Assembly (NCBI RefSeq): GCF_002288635.1
Contig: NZ_NRSW01000001.1
Span: 2,108,152-2,172,151 of the forward strand
DNA from: Mucilaginibacter sp. MD40
Lineage (GTDB): Bacteria > Bacteroidota > Bacteroidia > Sphingobacteriales > Sphingobacteriaceae
Direction of reading: 5' to 3'
Length of the DNA: 64,000 nt
Below are positions 27,083 through 35,452 of the stretch, piece after piece (the stretch's first letter is position 1; every line of letters begins with the position of its first letter). The notes under the pieces are model-generated. The model was not told the DNA's origin, ran no database searches, and saw nothing but the letters and a program-made list of their open reading frames with translations. A program made the translations under genes and the position numbers.

Positions 27083-27229
27083 ATGAGAAGTTTATTGTAC
27101 ATTATCGCTGTCATCCTGGTAATCGGATGGATCTTCGGGTTTTTTGTTAACCACGCAGGTGGTTTAATTCACATCCTGTTGGTAATCGCTATCATCGCGT
27201 TATTGCTGGGGGTGATCAGAAGAGCCTGA
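27083..27229 (+). CDS. lmo0937-family membrane peptide, copy 2
   Basis: A second 48-residue peptide, 97 bases after the first and clearly its duplicate: MRSLLYIIAVILVIGWIFGF, then a turn with NHAGGLIHIL and the same ALLLG.IRRA end. About three quarters of the residues are the same, and differences are mostly conservative, so both copies seem to be under selection. It is below the usual length cut-off for ORF calling. The terminator at 27252-27277 ends the unit. Confidence 0.83.
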   Translation: MRSLLYIIAVILVIGWIFGFFVNHAGGLIHILLVIAIIALLLGVIRRA

Positions 27230-27251
27230 GCATAACGCAGGTAAAATATCG

Positions 27252-27277
27252 GCCACCGGTTTAACCGGTGGCTTTTT
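27252..27277 (+). terminator. Terminator of the twin membrane peptides, inside the end of ispD
   Basis: GCCACCGGTT / AACCGGTGGC stem with a T-rich tail. It overlaps the last codons of the convergent ispD gene (stop at 27261), so the ispD C-terminal Lys-Lys-Ala-Thr-Gly is also terminator sequence. Confidence 0.85.
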
Positions 27278-27971
27278 TATGTAATAAGGTTTCGGCTATC
27301 AATATATCATCAGGAAAAGTGATCTTGATGTTACTGTAGCTGCCTTCTATAAGCGTAACAGCAGTGCCGTTTTTTTCTAAAACAGAAGCATCGTCTGTAA
27401 ACAGCTCATTGTAGGGTTGCCTGTAGGCCGCTTTTAACACATCGCCACGGAAAGTTTGCGGGGTTTGTACCAGGTATATCCTTTCGCGGTCTAAACAAGC
27501 GGAGGTGTTGCCATTGAGCTGCCTCACCGAATCGCGGCTTTTAACCGCTGTAACCGCTGTTCCGTTTTGCGCGGCACAACGGAAGCTCTCTTTAATGATC
27601 TCCGCGGAAGTAAGCGGCCGCACAGCATCATGCACGGCTATAACAGCATCGCCCTCATTAATAACATCAAGCGCGTTCTTTACCGAGTGGAAGCGGGTTT
27701 CCCCGCCTGCTATAACCGTATGGGGTATAGTGAAGCTATGCTGCTGGCAAAGCTCAGCCCAAAGCTCATGGTAATGGCTGTTTAGCGCCAAAATGATCTT
27801 AGGCGCGGCCCCGCTCTCAAAAAACGCCCTGATGGTATGCATTAAAATCGGCTCGCCACAAAGCTCAATAAACTGCTTAGGCAAGGCCGACTGCATGCGG
27901 CTACCCGTACCACCGGCAACGATGATGGCGTAGTGGTGAGTAGTGAATGGCGAGTGGTGAGTGGTTGACAT
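27261..27971 (-). CDS. ispD: 2-C-methyl-D-erythritol 4-phosphate cytidylyltransferase
   Basis: Second MEP-pathway enzyme: joins CTP and methylerythritol phosphate, on the way to isoprenoids. AIIVAGGTGSRMQSALPKQFIELCGEPI is the nucleotide-binding start, followed by HDAVRPLTS and LVQTPQTFR, all typical. The 236-residue protein begins with an extra MSTTHHSPFTTHH that family members lack; these codons are one arm of the simple repeat at 27931-27967. No other start codon lies between this arm and the active site, so the arm must be translated. Confidence 0.95.
   Translation of the reverse strand: MSTTHHSPFTTHHYAIIVAGGTGSRMQSALPKQFIELCGEPILMHTIRAFFESGAAPKIILALNSHYHELWAELCQQHSFTIPHTVIAGGETRFHSVKNALDVINEGDAVIAVHDAVRPLTSAEIIKESFRCAAQNGTAVTAVKSRDSVRQLNGNTSACLDRERIYLVQTPQTFRGDVLKAAYRQPYNELFTDDASVLEKNGTAVTLIEGSYSNIKITFPDDILIAETLLHKKATG
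27931..27967. repeat. Repeat family H arm, read as the IspD N-terminus
   Basis: Tandem GTGGTGAGTAGTGAATGGC-like words. The inverted partner is at 28150-28176 (CTCACTATTCTCTACTCACC and following bases). The two arms enclose the ispD-queA gap. Confidence 0.75.
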
Positions 27972-27984
27972 ATTTAAATATTGC

Positions 27985-28068
27985 CGTCATCCCGAATTTA
28001 TTTCGGGATACCATCAGAAAGGTTTATAAACCTTGTATGTGGGTTGCCGAAATAAATTCGGCATGACG
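27985..28068. repeat. Intergenic repeat family D
   Basis: Arms CGTCATCCCGAATTTATTTC (27985-28004) and TGCCGAAATAAATTCGGCAT (28045-28064), imperfect inverted copies with a short spacer. A half copy with the GATGCCGAAATAGATTCGGC form lies at 49388-49407. Confidence 0.7.
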
Positions 28069-28097
28069 TTGTTGGGGTAAAGGTATAAAACAAAAAA

Positions 28098-28121
28098 GAG
28101 ATATGAGTAAACCCATATCTC
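28098..28121 (-). terminator. Terminator of queA
   Basis: Stem GAGATATG / CATATCTC followed, in the direction of queA, by a T6 run. It lies 56 bases past the queA stop, beyond the family H arm. Confidence 0.75.
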
Positions 28122-28176
28122 CTTATATATTTTCAGAACAGTGATAAACCCTCACTATTCTCTACTCACCACTCAC

Positions 28177-29226
28177 TTAGATAATCAACATCGCGTCGCC
28201 GTAGCTGTAGAAACGGTATTTTTCTTTTACCGCTACCTCATAAGCATTCATCACATGCTCGTAACCGCCAAACGCGCAAATCATCATCAACAGGGTTGAC
28301 TCCGGCGTGTGGAAGTTGGTGATCATAGAGTTTGCAATGCTAAAATCATACGGCGGGAAAATGAACTTGCTCGTCCAGTCGTTAGCTGCCTTTAGCGTTT
28401 TATTGGCCGATACGGCAGATTCAATGGTACGCATAGAGGTAGTACCTACCGCGCAAACACGCTTTTTACGCTCAATGGCACGGTTAACAATATCGGCTTG
28501 TTTTTGCTCGATAATGAATTGCTCCGAATCCATTTTATGCTTGGTCAAATCTTCTACTTCCACCTGGCGAAAGGTACCTAAACCTACGTGCAGGGTAACC
28601 TCGGCAAATTCAACACCTTTCAGTTCAAGGCGTTTCATGAGCTCGCGGCTAAAGTGCAGGCCCGCGGTAGGGGCGGCAACAGCGCCTTCGTTTTTAGCGA
28701 AGATGGTTTGGTAGCGCTCTTTATCTTCGGCGGTAGCCTTGCGTTTAATATATTTAGGAAGCGGTGTTTCGCCCAGTATCTCCACATTACGGCGGAACTC
28801 CTCATCGGTGCCGTCAAACAGGAAGCGAATGGTACGGCCGCGTGAAGTAGTGTTGTCTACTACCTCTGCTATCAGCAGGTCGTCATCGCCAAAATAAAGC
28901 TTATTACCAACGCGTATCTTACGTGCAGGGTCAACCAGTACATCCCAAAGGCGCAGTTCTTTGTTTAGTTCGCGCAGCAGAAATACCTCAATAGTGGCAC
29001 CGGTTTTTTCTTTATTACCATACATACGCGCCGGGAATACTTTGGTATTGTTCAGGATCATTACATCCTGGTCATCAAAATAATCCAAAACATCTTTAAA
29101 GATCTTATGCTCAATCTTGCCCGAATCGCGGTGTAAAACCATTAAACGCGATTCATCGCGCTTGTCTGAGGGGTTATGGGCAATCAGTGATTCAGGTAAA
29201 TTGAATTTGAACTGAGATAATTTCAT
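28177..29226 (-). CDS. queA: S-adenosylmethionine:tRNA ribosyltransferase-isomerase
   Basis: Queuosine synthesis: transfers the ribosyl part of SAM to preQ1 in tRNA and makes the epoxide. The 349 residues carry the family segments [47 protein letters not shown] and the C-terminal [16 protein letters not shown]. Length is as usual. The gene has a terminator at 28098 and a probable promoter at 29253. Confidence 0.97.
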   Translation of the reverse strand: MKLSQFKFNLPESLIAHNPSDKRDESRLMVLHRDSGKIEHKIFKDVLDYFDDQDVMILNNTKVFPARMYGNKEKTGATIEVFLLRELNKELRLWDVLVDPARKIRVGNKLYFGDDDLLIAEVVDNTTSRGRTIRFLFDGTDEEFRRNVEILGETPLPKYIKRKATAEDKERYQTIFAKNEGAVAAPTAGLHFSRELMKRLELKGVEFAEVTLHVGLGTFRQVEVEDLTKHKMDSEQFIIEQKQADIVNRAIERKKRVCAVGTTSMRTIESAVSANKTLKAANDWTSKFIFPPYDFSIANSMITNFHTPESTLLMMICAFGGYEHVMNAYEVAVKEKYRFYSYGDAMLII

Positions 29227-29252
29227 GCTGATATATATGAATTTTTAGGGCG

Positions 29253-29260
29253 CAAATGTA
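29253..29260 (-). promoter_or_regulatory. Bacteroidota -7 box before queA
   Basis: Minus strand TACATTTG, 26 bases before the queA start. No clear TTTG is found 19 bases upstream. Confidence 0.45.
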
Positions 29261-29406
29261 AGAAAAAAATTATAAATTATGCCCCCATTTTTTATGATTA
29301 AGGGTTACAGGCGGTTAATTAAAAAATGCTGTAACTTAAGAGCATAAACATCGTCTAAACCATACTGTTTTATAAAAGGTAAAATCCGTTAACCGATAGT
29401 TGCACT

Positions 29407-30654
29407 ATGATCATACTTAAACTCATCCGCGAAAGTTTCCTGTTTGCCTATGATGCTTTGAGGCAAAACAAGCTGCGTACCATGCTTTCGCTGCTGGGGG
29501 TTACTATTGGTATTTTTACCATTATAGCAGTATCATCAGCAGTAGATACGCTGCGCAACAACCTGCAAAAAAGCGTAAACAAGCTGGGCAGTAACAGTAT
29601 ATACATACAAAAATGGCCCTGGGTAGGTGAGGAGAATTTCCCCTGGTGGAAGTATATGCAGCGCCCGGTACCCAAACTGCGTGATTTTGACCAGATAACC
29701 CGCCGCAGCCAAACCGCCAAAGCTATTTCTTACGAGATAAGTATTGACAATCGCACGGTAAAATACGGCAGTAACACGGTTGACGGCGCGCAGATTGACG
29801 CGGTATCGCATGACCATGATAAGACCTGGAACTTTGACCTGCAGGATGGCCGCTATTTCACCGAGATCGAATCGCGCACGGGTGCGCCGGTAACAGTTAT
29901 CGGTGCCGATATTGCCTCAAACCTGTTTCCTGACGGAAACGCTTTGGGTAAACAAATTAAAATAATGGGCCGTAAGATCACCATTATAGGGGTGTTTACC
30001 AAGGAAGGTAAGGATATGCTGGGTATTACCAGTGACAATGAAATATTATTGCCTTTAAATTTCGCTAAAAACGTTATCGATATTGAAAGCGATAAATATG
30101 GCCCGCAGATAGTGGTGCGCGGTAAAGATAACCTCACCGATGTGGAAGTGGAAAGCGAAGTAAGGGGTATCATGCGCTCTGTGCACAGCATACGCCCGGG
30201 TGCCGAGGATGATTTTTCGCTCAACAAATCAACCATTTTAACTAACCAACTGGATAAGGTATTTGGTGTGCTGAATAAGGTAGGCTTCGTTATAGGTATA
30301 TTTTCGGTACTGGTGGGCGGCTTCGGTATTGCCAACATCATGTTCGTTTCTGTTAAGGAACGTACCAACATCATTGGTATACAAAAATCATTAGGCGCCA
30401 AAAATTATTTCATTATGCTGCAGTTCCTGATAGAGGCGGTGGCATTATGTATTCTTGGCGGGTTAATAGGTTTATTTTTTGTTTATCTCATCACCTTTGC
30501 GGTAAAAGCCATATTTGATGTGCAGGTGGTGCTTGATGTCGCCAATATTATCTATGGCATAGGCATATCGGTAGTTATAGGTATGTTCTCAGGTATTTTA
30601 CCTGCCTGGTTTGCCGCCAAACTTGACCCGGTAGAGGCTATACGGACTAACTAA
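29407..30654 (+). CDS. MacB-type ABC transporter permease (FtsX family)
   Basis: The 415-residue membrane protein has a first hydrophobic helix (about 22-45: LRTMLSLLGVTIGIFTIIAVSSAVDT), a large periplasmic MacB core domain (50-270), and three C-terminal helices with the FtsX fold. The LLGVTIGI and SLGAKNYFIMLQFLIEAV parts are conserved in MacB permeases. No ATPase gene is next to it; that at 20281-21048 is the only fitting one in the window. The stop overlaps that of the convergent histidine kinase gene. Confidence 0.92.
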   Translation: MIILKLIRESFLFAYDALRQNKLRTMLSLLGVTIGIFTIIAVSSAVDTLRNNLQKSVNKLGSNSIYIQKWPWVGEENFPWWKYMQRPVPKLRDFDQITRRSQTAKAISYEISIDNRTVKYGSNTVDGAQIDAVSHDHDKTWNFDLQDGRYFTEIESRTGAPVTVIGADIASNLFPDGNALGKQIKIMGRKITIIGVFTKEGKDMLGITSDNEILLPLNFAKNVIDIESDKYGPQIVVRGKDNLTDVEVESEVRGIMRSVHSIRPGAEDDFSLNKSTILTNQLDKVFGVLNKVGFVIGIFSVLVGGFGIANIMFVSVKERTNIIGIQKSLGAKNYFIMLQFLIEAVALCILGGLIGLFFVYLITFAVKAIFDVQVVLDVANIIYGIGISVVIGMFSGILPAWFAAKLDPVEAIRTN

Positions 30655-33600
30655 CCCGCGTATTGCTGTTGCCCGCTTTGCTCATCCTGTATACCGCTTG
30701 TTTGTGGTGATGGTTGATTATTGCAGTATTTGGAAACCTTTTCAAATAAGGCTTCCGGAGCAAATGGCTTGGTAAGGTAATCGCACATGCCGGCATCAAA
30801 GGCTTTTTTATGTGTTTCGGGCATGGCGTCAGCCGTAAAAGCTATTACAGGAATGTGCGGGTAACTGGCCTTAATTATGGCGGTAGCTTCAAAGCCATCC
30901 ATCACGGGCATCTGCAAGTCCATAATAATCAGGTCAAATTGTTCACCCGTTGTAAGTAAATCAATAGCCAACTGCCCGTTAATGGCCTGTGATACTTTCG
31001 CGTCCCATTTCTTCAGGAATTTTGCGGCTATCATCAGGTTCATTTTGTTGTCGTCCACAACCAATATATGCCTGCCTTGCAGACTTACCGGCAGGGCGGG
31101 GCTGTCTTTCTTATCTTCAAATGTTGCTATTGCTGGTTCCACCTGTGTTTTTCCGAAGCGTATGGCGAAGGTAAACGCAGTACCTTTGCCCAATTCACTG
31201 TTTACCTCAATATTGCTCTGGTGCAACTCAATAAGGCGTTTGGTGATGGCCAGGCCAAGGCCGGTGCCACCATATTCATGCGTAATGGTTTGCGGCCCCT
31301 GTATAAAGGGGTCAAAAACAACGGCCAGGTTTTCGGCAGACATGCCTATGCCCGTATCGGCTATGGTAAACTTAATTAAAACATCGTCCGCCGTTTCTTC
31401 CTGTTGCTGCACGGCTATGGTAACCTTGCCCTTATGTGTAAACTTAACGGCGTTGCTTACCAGGTTAATCAATATCTGGCTAAGGCGCGTTTGGTCTCCA
31501 TTAAGCATTAGCGGGATTTGCTGGTCATCAATTAATGCTATATCCAGGTTTTTTTGAACGGCCTTTGCATAAAACGACTGGCGGATATTTTGTATCAACT
31601 GGTGGATATTGAACGGCAGATGGCTTAACACCAGTTTGCCCGCCTCAATTTTGTTATAATCGAGTATGTCATTGATTATAGCGAGCAGGTTTTCGCTGCT
31701 GAATTTGAGGATATTCAGGTACTCCATCTGCTCGGGCTTAGGGTCTTCTTCCAGTAGCAGATTGGTGGTACCTATCACCGCGTTCATAGGGGTGCGTATC
31801 TCATGACTCATGATAGAGAGGAACTCGGACTTAAAGTGCGATGATCTTTCGGCCTGTTCTTTGGCCATAATCAGTTCCTGCCTTACTTTTTGCTGTACGG
31901 TTATGTCCTCGCCAATGCTGGTGGTTTCCTTAATATGGCCGTTTTCGTCATAACTCACCGTATTTTGCCAGCTAATGATGCGCTGTTCGCCATCACGACA
32001 AATTATGGGGTTTACATAATGCGCTTTTATACTGTCGTTACTAAACCAACCGGTAATAATATCACTATGCTCACGTGGTACAAAGTGCTCCATCCAGTCC
32101 ATGCCCATTATTTCGGTTTGGGTATAACCTAATAGATTGGCCAGGTATTTATTGCAAAAAATAACCTTTCCCTGTGCGTTTAGCGACACGGCGGCGAGTT
32201 TAATGGTTTCCAATACCAGGCGGTATTTGTTTTCGGTACGGCGATGCGCTATTTCGGCCTGTTTACGCTGGGTGATATCCTGCAGGGTACCTATAATTTT
32301 GCGTACGCTGCCATCCTCGCGGTACATGAGTTTGCCGGTAATTACACTTATGTATTTTATATGGCCTTTAGGGGTTATAATGCGGTATTCGTAGGAGTTG
32401 CCACTACTATCGCCACCTTTAAATAGGTTGCGGGCTATGTATACATCGTTTGGGTGGGTGTACTGTAAAAGTATCTTACCAAATCTGGATGATGATACAC
32501 CCATTTCGCTGATCTCAAAAATAGAATTGATCTCATCGCTCCAGCTGAGTATCTTGTTGCGGCTGTCCCATTTCCAGTTACCTATTTTGGCTATGGTTTG
32601 TGCCTCTAATAGTTCGGCCTGGCTTATTTTAAGCGCTTTCTCATTCAGTTTTGATTCCGTTATGTCCTGTATAATGCCAACTACACGTTTCAGCTGGCCG
32701 TTACTGAGCACCTGTAGTTCGCCCCTTAATATTTTCAGGTATTTAAGGTTGCCTTTAGGCGTATTAAACTTATGGTCGATGCTGCTGGCGGCAGAAGTGT
32801 TAATATTATTAAGATAATCGCGTACAGCCTCGAAGTCGTCCGGGTGTACCATTTGCATGTAATAATCAAACTTACTTAGGCCGGCAGGTATATCATCTAT
32901 CTCCAGGATATTATAAAGGCTCTCCGACCAGAAGTTTTCACTGGTTTCGGCATCGTACCACCAGTTACCTATTTTGGCAATGCGCTGGGCCTGCATTAAA
33001 AGGTCCTTATTTTCTATTAGTGCGTCATCAAACTTTTTTTGTTCGGTAATTTCTGTTACCGAAACGGATATGCGTTTGGTGTAATTGCCGTCAATATCAA
33101 TCACCGGCGAAGCTTTTGCCAGAAACCATCCCGGTTCACCATATATCGAGGCAAATTCAACACTGTAAGGCTTTTTGTGTTGTATCACATAATCATACAC
33201 CTTTGTGAACGGGCGTGCGCGTTCTTCTCCAATAGCTTCTAAGAGGGTCTTGTTCAGGAAATGTTCTTTTTTGAGGTAGGGTGGTGTTTGCGGGCCAAAC
33301 CATACATTTATACATATACGGTTTTCATCAAACTCAAAAATAGTGTCATTGATAGAGCTGATGAGCGAGTGTAGCTGTTGCTGGGTTTCCTCTAACTGCT
33401 GAGCACTGTTTTGGAGCGATTGGTTAAGTACAACCGTACTGTTAACCGCGTTGTTAAACCGTGCCTGATACGCCCTCGTCACCAGATATGCTACGTAAGT
33501 TATGGCGATAAATGTACTTGTTGTAAAAAGCAGCGTGTTTAACTGTACGAGATGGTTAAAAAAGTACGCGCAAAAAAGAGCTATGGTATTCACAACAGCA

Positions 33601-33962
33601 AGCCAGAGAAATTCAACCCGTTTTTTACAGAATAAAGTAAGCGCCGTGAATATGACTAAAGAGTTTAAGAGATAGGTATGCGCAAAATTATTATTACCAA
33701 GCAACAGGTAATTATTAATAACCAGGTTGCTGATAATAGTAAAGTAAATGGCCACCCTGAATGGATTTTTTTTACCATATGATAGCAGTAAAGCAGGCAG
33801 GCAAACGGCCATATTAATTACTCGCAACCAAACCGGGTCATAATTGTTATAGTAGCACAGGTGGTGTAATAATGGGCAGGCCAGTAATATGCCCAGCAGC
33901 ACAAACCGGTTGATGGTAATGTCACCATCAAACAAAAACGGTGTTTTATTTTTAAACGGCAT
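30651..33962 (-). CDS. Hybrid sensor histidine kinase with four PAS domains
   Basis: A 1103-residue membrane-bound kinase. Order: six to seven hydrophobic segments (about 16-170), a coiled-coil stretch (175-200), four PAS/PAC units (about 200-310, 325-440, 455-575, 590-705; the second and third are alike, both with AQxIAKIGNWxxD), a HisKA domain with phospho-His in SHEIRTPMNA (about 725), an HATPase (GDQTRLSQILINLVSNAVKF, ADTGIGM, GGTGLGLAI) and a receiver with Asp in LIIMDLQMPVMDG and Lys in LTKPF. It lacks an Hpt domain, so phosphate must pass to a separate one such as that at 2397-2774. It has no nearby response regulator. Confidence 0.95.
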   Translation of the reverse strand: MPFKNKTPFLFDGDITINRFVLLGILLACPLLHHLCYYNNYDPVWLRVINMAVCLPALLLSYGKKNPFRVAIYFTIISNLVINNYLLLGNNNFAHTYLLNSLVIFTALTLFCKKRVEFLWLAVVNTIALFCAYFFNHLVQLNTLLFTTSTFIAITYVAYLVTRAYQARFNNAVNSTVVLNQSLQNSAQQLEETQQQLHSLISSINDTIFEFDENRICINVWFGPQTPPYLKKEHFLNKTLLEAIGEERARPFTKVYDYVIQHKKPYSVEFASIYGEPGWFLAKASPVIDIDGNYTKRISVSVTEITEQKKFDDALIENKDLLMQAQRIAKIGNWWYDAETSENFWSESLYNILEIDDIPAGLSKFDYYMQMVHPDDFEAVRDYLNNINTSAASSIDHKFNTPKGNLKYLKILRGELQVLSNGQLKRVVGIIQDITESKLNEKALKISQAELLEAQTIAKIGNWKWDSRNKILSWSDEINSIFEISEMGVSSSRFGKILLQYTHPNDVYIARNLFKGGDSSGNSYEYRIITPKGHIKYISVITGKLMYREDGSVRKIIGTLQDITQRKQAEIAHRRTENKYRLVLETIKLAAVSLNAQGKVIFCNKYLANLLGYTQTEIMGMDWMEHFVPREHSDIITGWFSNDSIKAHYVNPIICRDGEQRIISWQNTVSYDENGHIKETTSIGEDITVQQKVRQELIMAKEQAERSSHFKSEFLSIMSHEIRTPMNAVIGTTNLLLEEDPKPEQMEYLNILKFSSENLLAIINDILDYNKIEAGKLVLSHLPFNIHQLIQNIRQSFYAKAVQKNLDIALIDDQQIPLMLNGDQTRLSQILINLVSNAVKFTHKGKVTIAVQQQEETADDVLIKFTIADTGIGMSAENLAVVFDPFIQGPQTITHEYGGTGLGLAITKRLIELHQSNIEVNSELGKGTAFTFAIRFGKTQVEPAIATFEDKKDSPALPVSLQGRHILVVDDNKMNLMIAAKFLKKWDAKVSQAINGQLAIDLLTTGEQFDLIIMDLQMPVMDGFEATAIIKASYPHIPVIAFTADAMPETHKKAFDAGMCDYLTKPFAPEALFEKVSKYCNNQPSPQTSGIQDEQSGQQQYAG

Positions 33963-34078
33963 GCAGCTGGATAAAATTTAAATTATAGCCAAATAAATTA
34001 GGGACGACAATATAATTACTTAATAACAATTTTACAGATCGTAAATACATCTGGCAGCTTTTAATACGCAGATTTAAT

Positions 34079-34086
34079 TACATTTG
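34079..34086 (+). promoter_or_regulatory. Bacteroidota -7 box before gltA
   Basis: TACATTTG, 20 bases before the gltA start. It lies in the divergent gap between gltA and the histidine kinase gene. The matching -33 box is not clear. Confidence 0.5.
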
Positions 34087-34106
34087 TTGCAAATACTAAA
34101 TATCCT

Positions 34107-35393
34107 ATGTCTGAGAATGCACAACTAAAAATTGGCGATAAAACTTACGAACTCCCTGTAATTGAAGGCACTGAAGGCGAAAAAGCCATAGATATCTCTA
34201 AACTGCGCGACCAGAGCGGATATGTTACGCTTGATATAGGTTACAAAAATACCGGCGCTACAAAAAGCGCTATCACTTTTTTAGATGGCGAAGCAGGAAT
34301 ATTAAAATACCGTGGATATGCTATAGAAGAGCTTGCCGAAAAAAGCACGTTTATTGAAGTAGCCTACCTGTTAATTTACGGCAACCTGCCTACCGAAGAA
34401 CAGCTAAAAGCGTTTGAGTACGAGATAAGCCACCATACCCTTGTGCATGAGGATATGAAAAAGTTTTTTGATGGCTTCCCTTCAGGTTCGCACCCAATGG
34501 GGCAGTTGTCATCATTAATTGGCGCTTTGGCGGCTTTTAACCCGGCATCGCTTAAGCAGGGCCTTACCGCCGAAGAGGTGAACCTGGAGATCATTAAGCT
34601 GATCGCTAAAATGAGTACCCTGGTATCATGGATATATAAAAAATCATTAGGCCACCCGGTGATTTACCCTCGTAATAAATACGATTACGTCACCAATTTT
34701 ATGCACATGACCTTTGGGCAGCGCACCGAGGAAATAGAAATTGACCCTGTAGTGGTGAATGCCATGAACAAACTGCTGATATTGCATGCCGATCACGAGC
34801 AGAACTGCTCTACCTCAACCGTGCGTATTGTAGGTTCATCAGATGCTAACTTGTACGCGTCTATTTCGGCAGGTATTTCAGCGCTTTGGGGGCCGCTGCA
34901 TGGTGGCGCCAACCAGGCTGTGGTAGAAATGCTGCAAAAAATTAAAGCAGATGGCGGCGATGTAGATAAATGGGTAGCCAAGGCTAAAGACAAGAACGAT
35001 CCGTTCCGTTTAATGGGCTTTGGGCACCGGGTGTATAAGAATTTTGACCCCCGCGCCAAGATCATTAAAAAGGCGTGCGATGATATCCTGGAAAAATTAG
35101 GCGTGCAGGACGAAACTCTGGACATTGCCAAAAAACTGGAAGAAGTAGCCCTGAGCGACCCTTACTTTGTTGAACGTAAACTGTACCCTAACGTTGACTT
35201 TTACTCGGGTATTATTTATACTGCATTAGGCTTCCCTACAGAAATGTTTACCGTATTATTTGCCCTTGGCCGTTTACCGGGATGGATTGCGCAGTGGAAA
35301 GAAATGAAAACCAACAAGGAGCCTATTGGCAGGCCGCGCCAGGTATATGTTGGCGAAACCAACAGAGATTACACAGACATAAAGAGCAGATAA
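34107..35393 (+). CDS. gltA: Citrate synthase
   Basis: First step of the TCA cycle: oxaloacetate and acetyl-CoA to citrate. The 428-residue type II enzyme has the catalytic His residues in ALWGPLHGGANQAV and MGFGHRVYKNFDPRA, and the catalytic Asp in NVDFYSGI. The N-terminal beta domain (LKIGDKTYELPVIEGTEGE) is that of the hexameric, NADH-sensitive Gram-negative type. A terminator follows at 35420. Confidence 0.97.
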   Translation: MSENAQLKIGDKTYELPVIEGTEGEKAIDISKLRDQSGYVTLDIGYKNTGATKSAITFLDGEAGILKYRGYAIEELAEKSTFIEVAYLLIYGNLPTEEQLKAFEYEISHHTLVHEDMKKFFDGFPSGSHPMGQLSSLIGALAAFNPASLKQGLTAEEVNLEIIKLIAKMSTLVSWIYKKSLGHPVIYPRNKYDYVTNFMHMTFGQRTEEIEIDPVVVNAMNKLLILHADHEQNCSTSTVRIVGSSDANLYASISAGISALWGPLHGGANQAVVEMLQKIKADGGDVDKWVAKAKDKNDPFRLMGFGHRVYKNFDPRAKIIKKACDDILEKLGVQDETLDIAKKLEEVALSDPYFVERKLYPNVDFYSGIIYTALGFPTEMFTVLFALGRLPGWIAQWKEMKTNKEPIGRPRQVYVGETNRDYTDIKSR

Positions 35394-35419
35394 ATAGCCT
35401 GCAAGAATATATTTTTTAG

Positions 35420-35443
35420 AAGCCCGCTTGCCGGGCTTTTTTC
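35420..35443 (+). terminator. Terminator of gltA
   Basis: Stem AGCCCG-CTTGC-CGGGCT followed by a T6 run, 27 bases past the gltA stop and just before the recQ start. Confidence 0.88.
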
Positions 35444-35452
35444 GTAAAAGCA

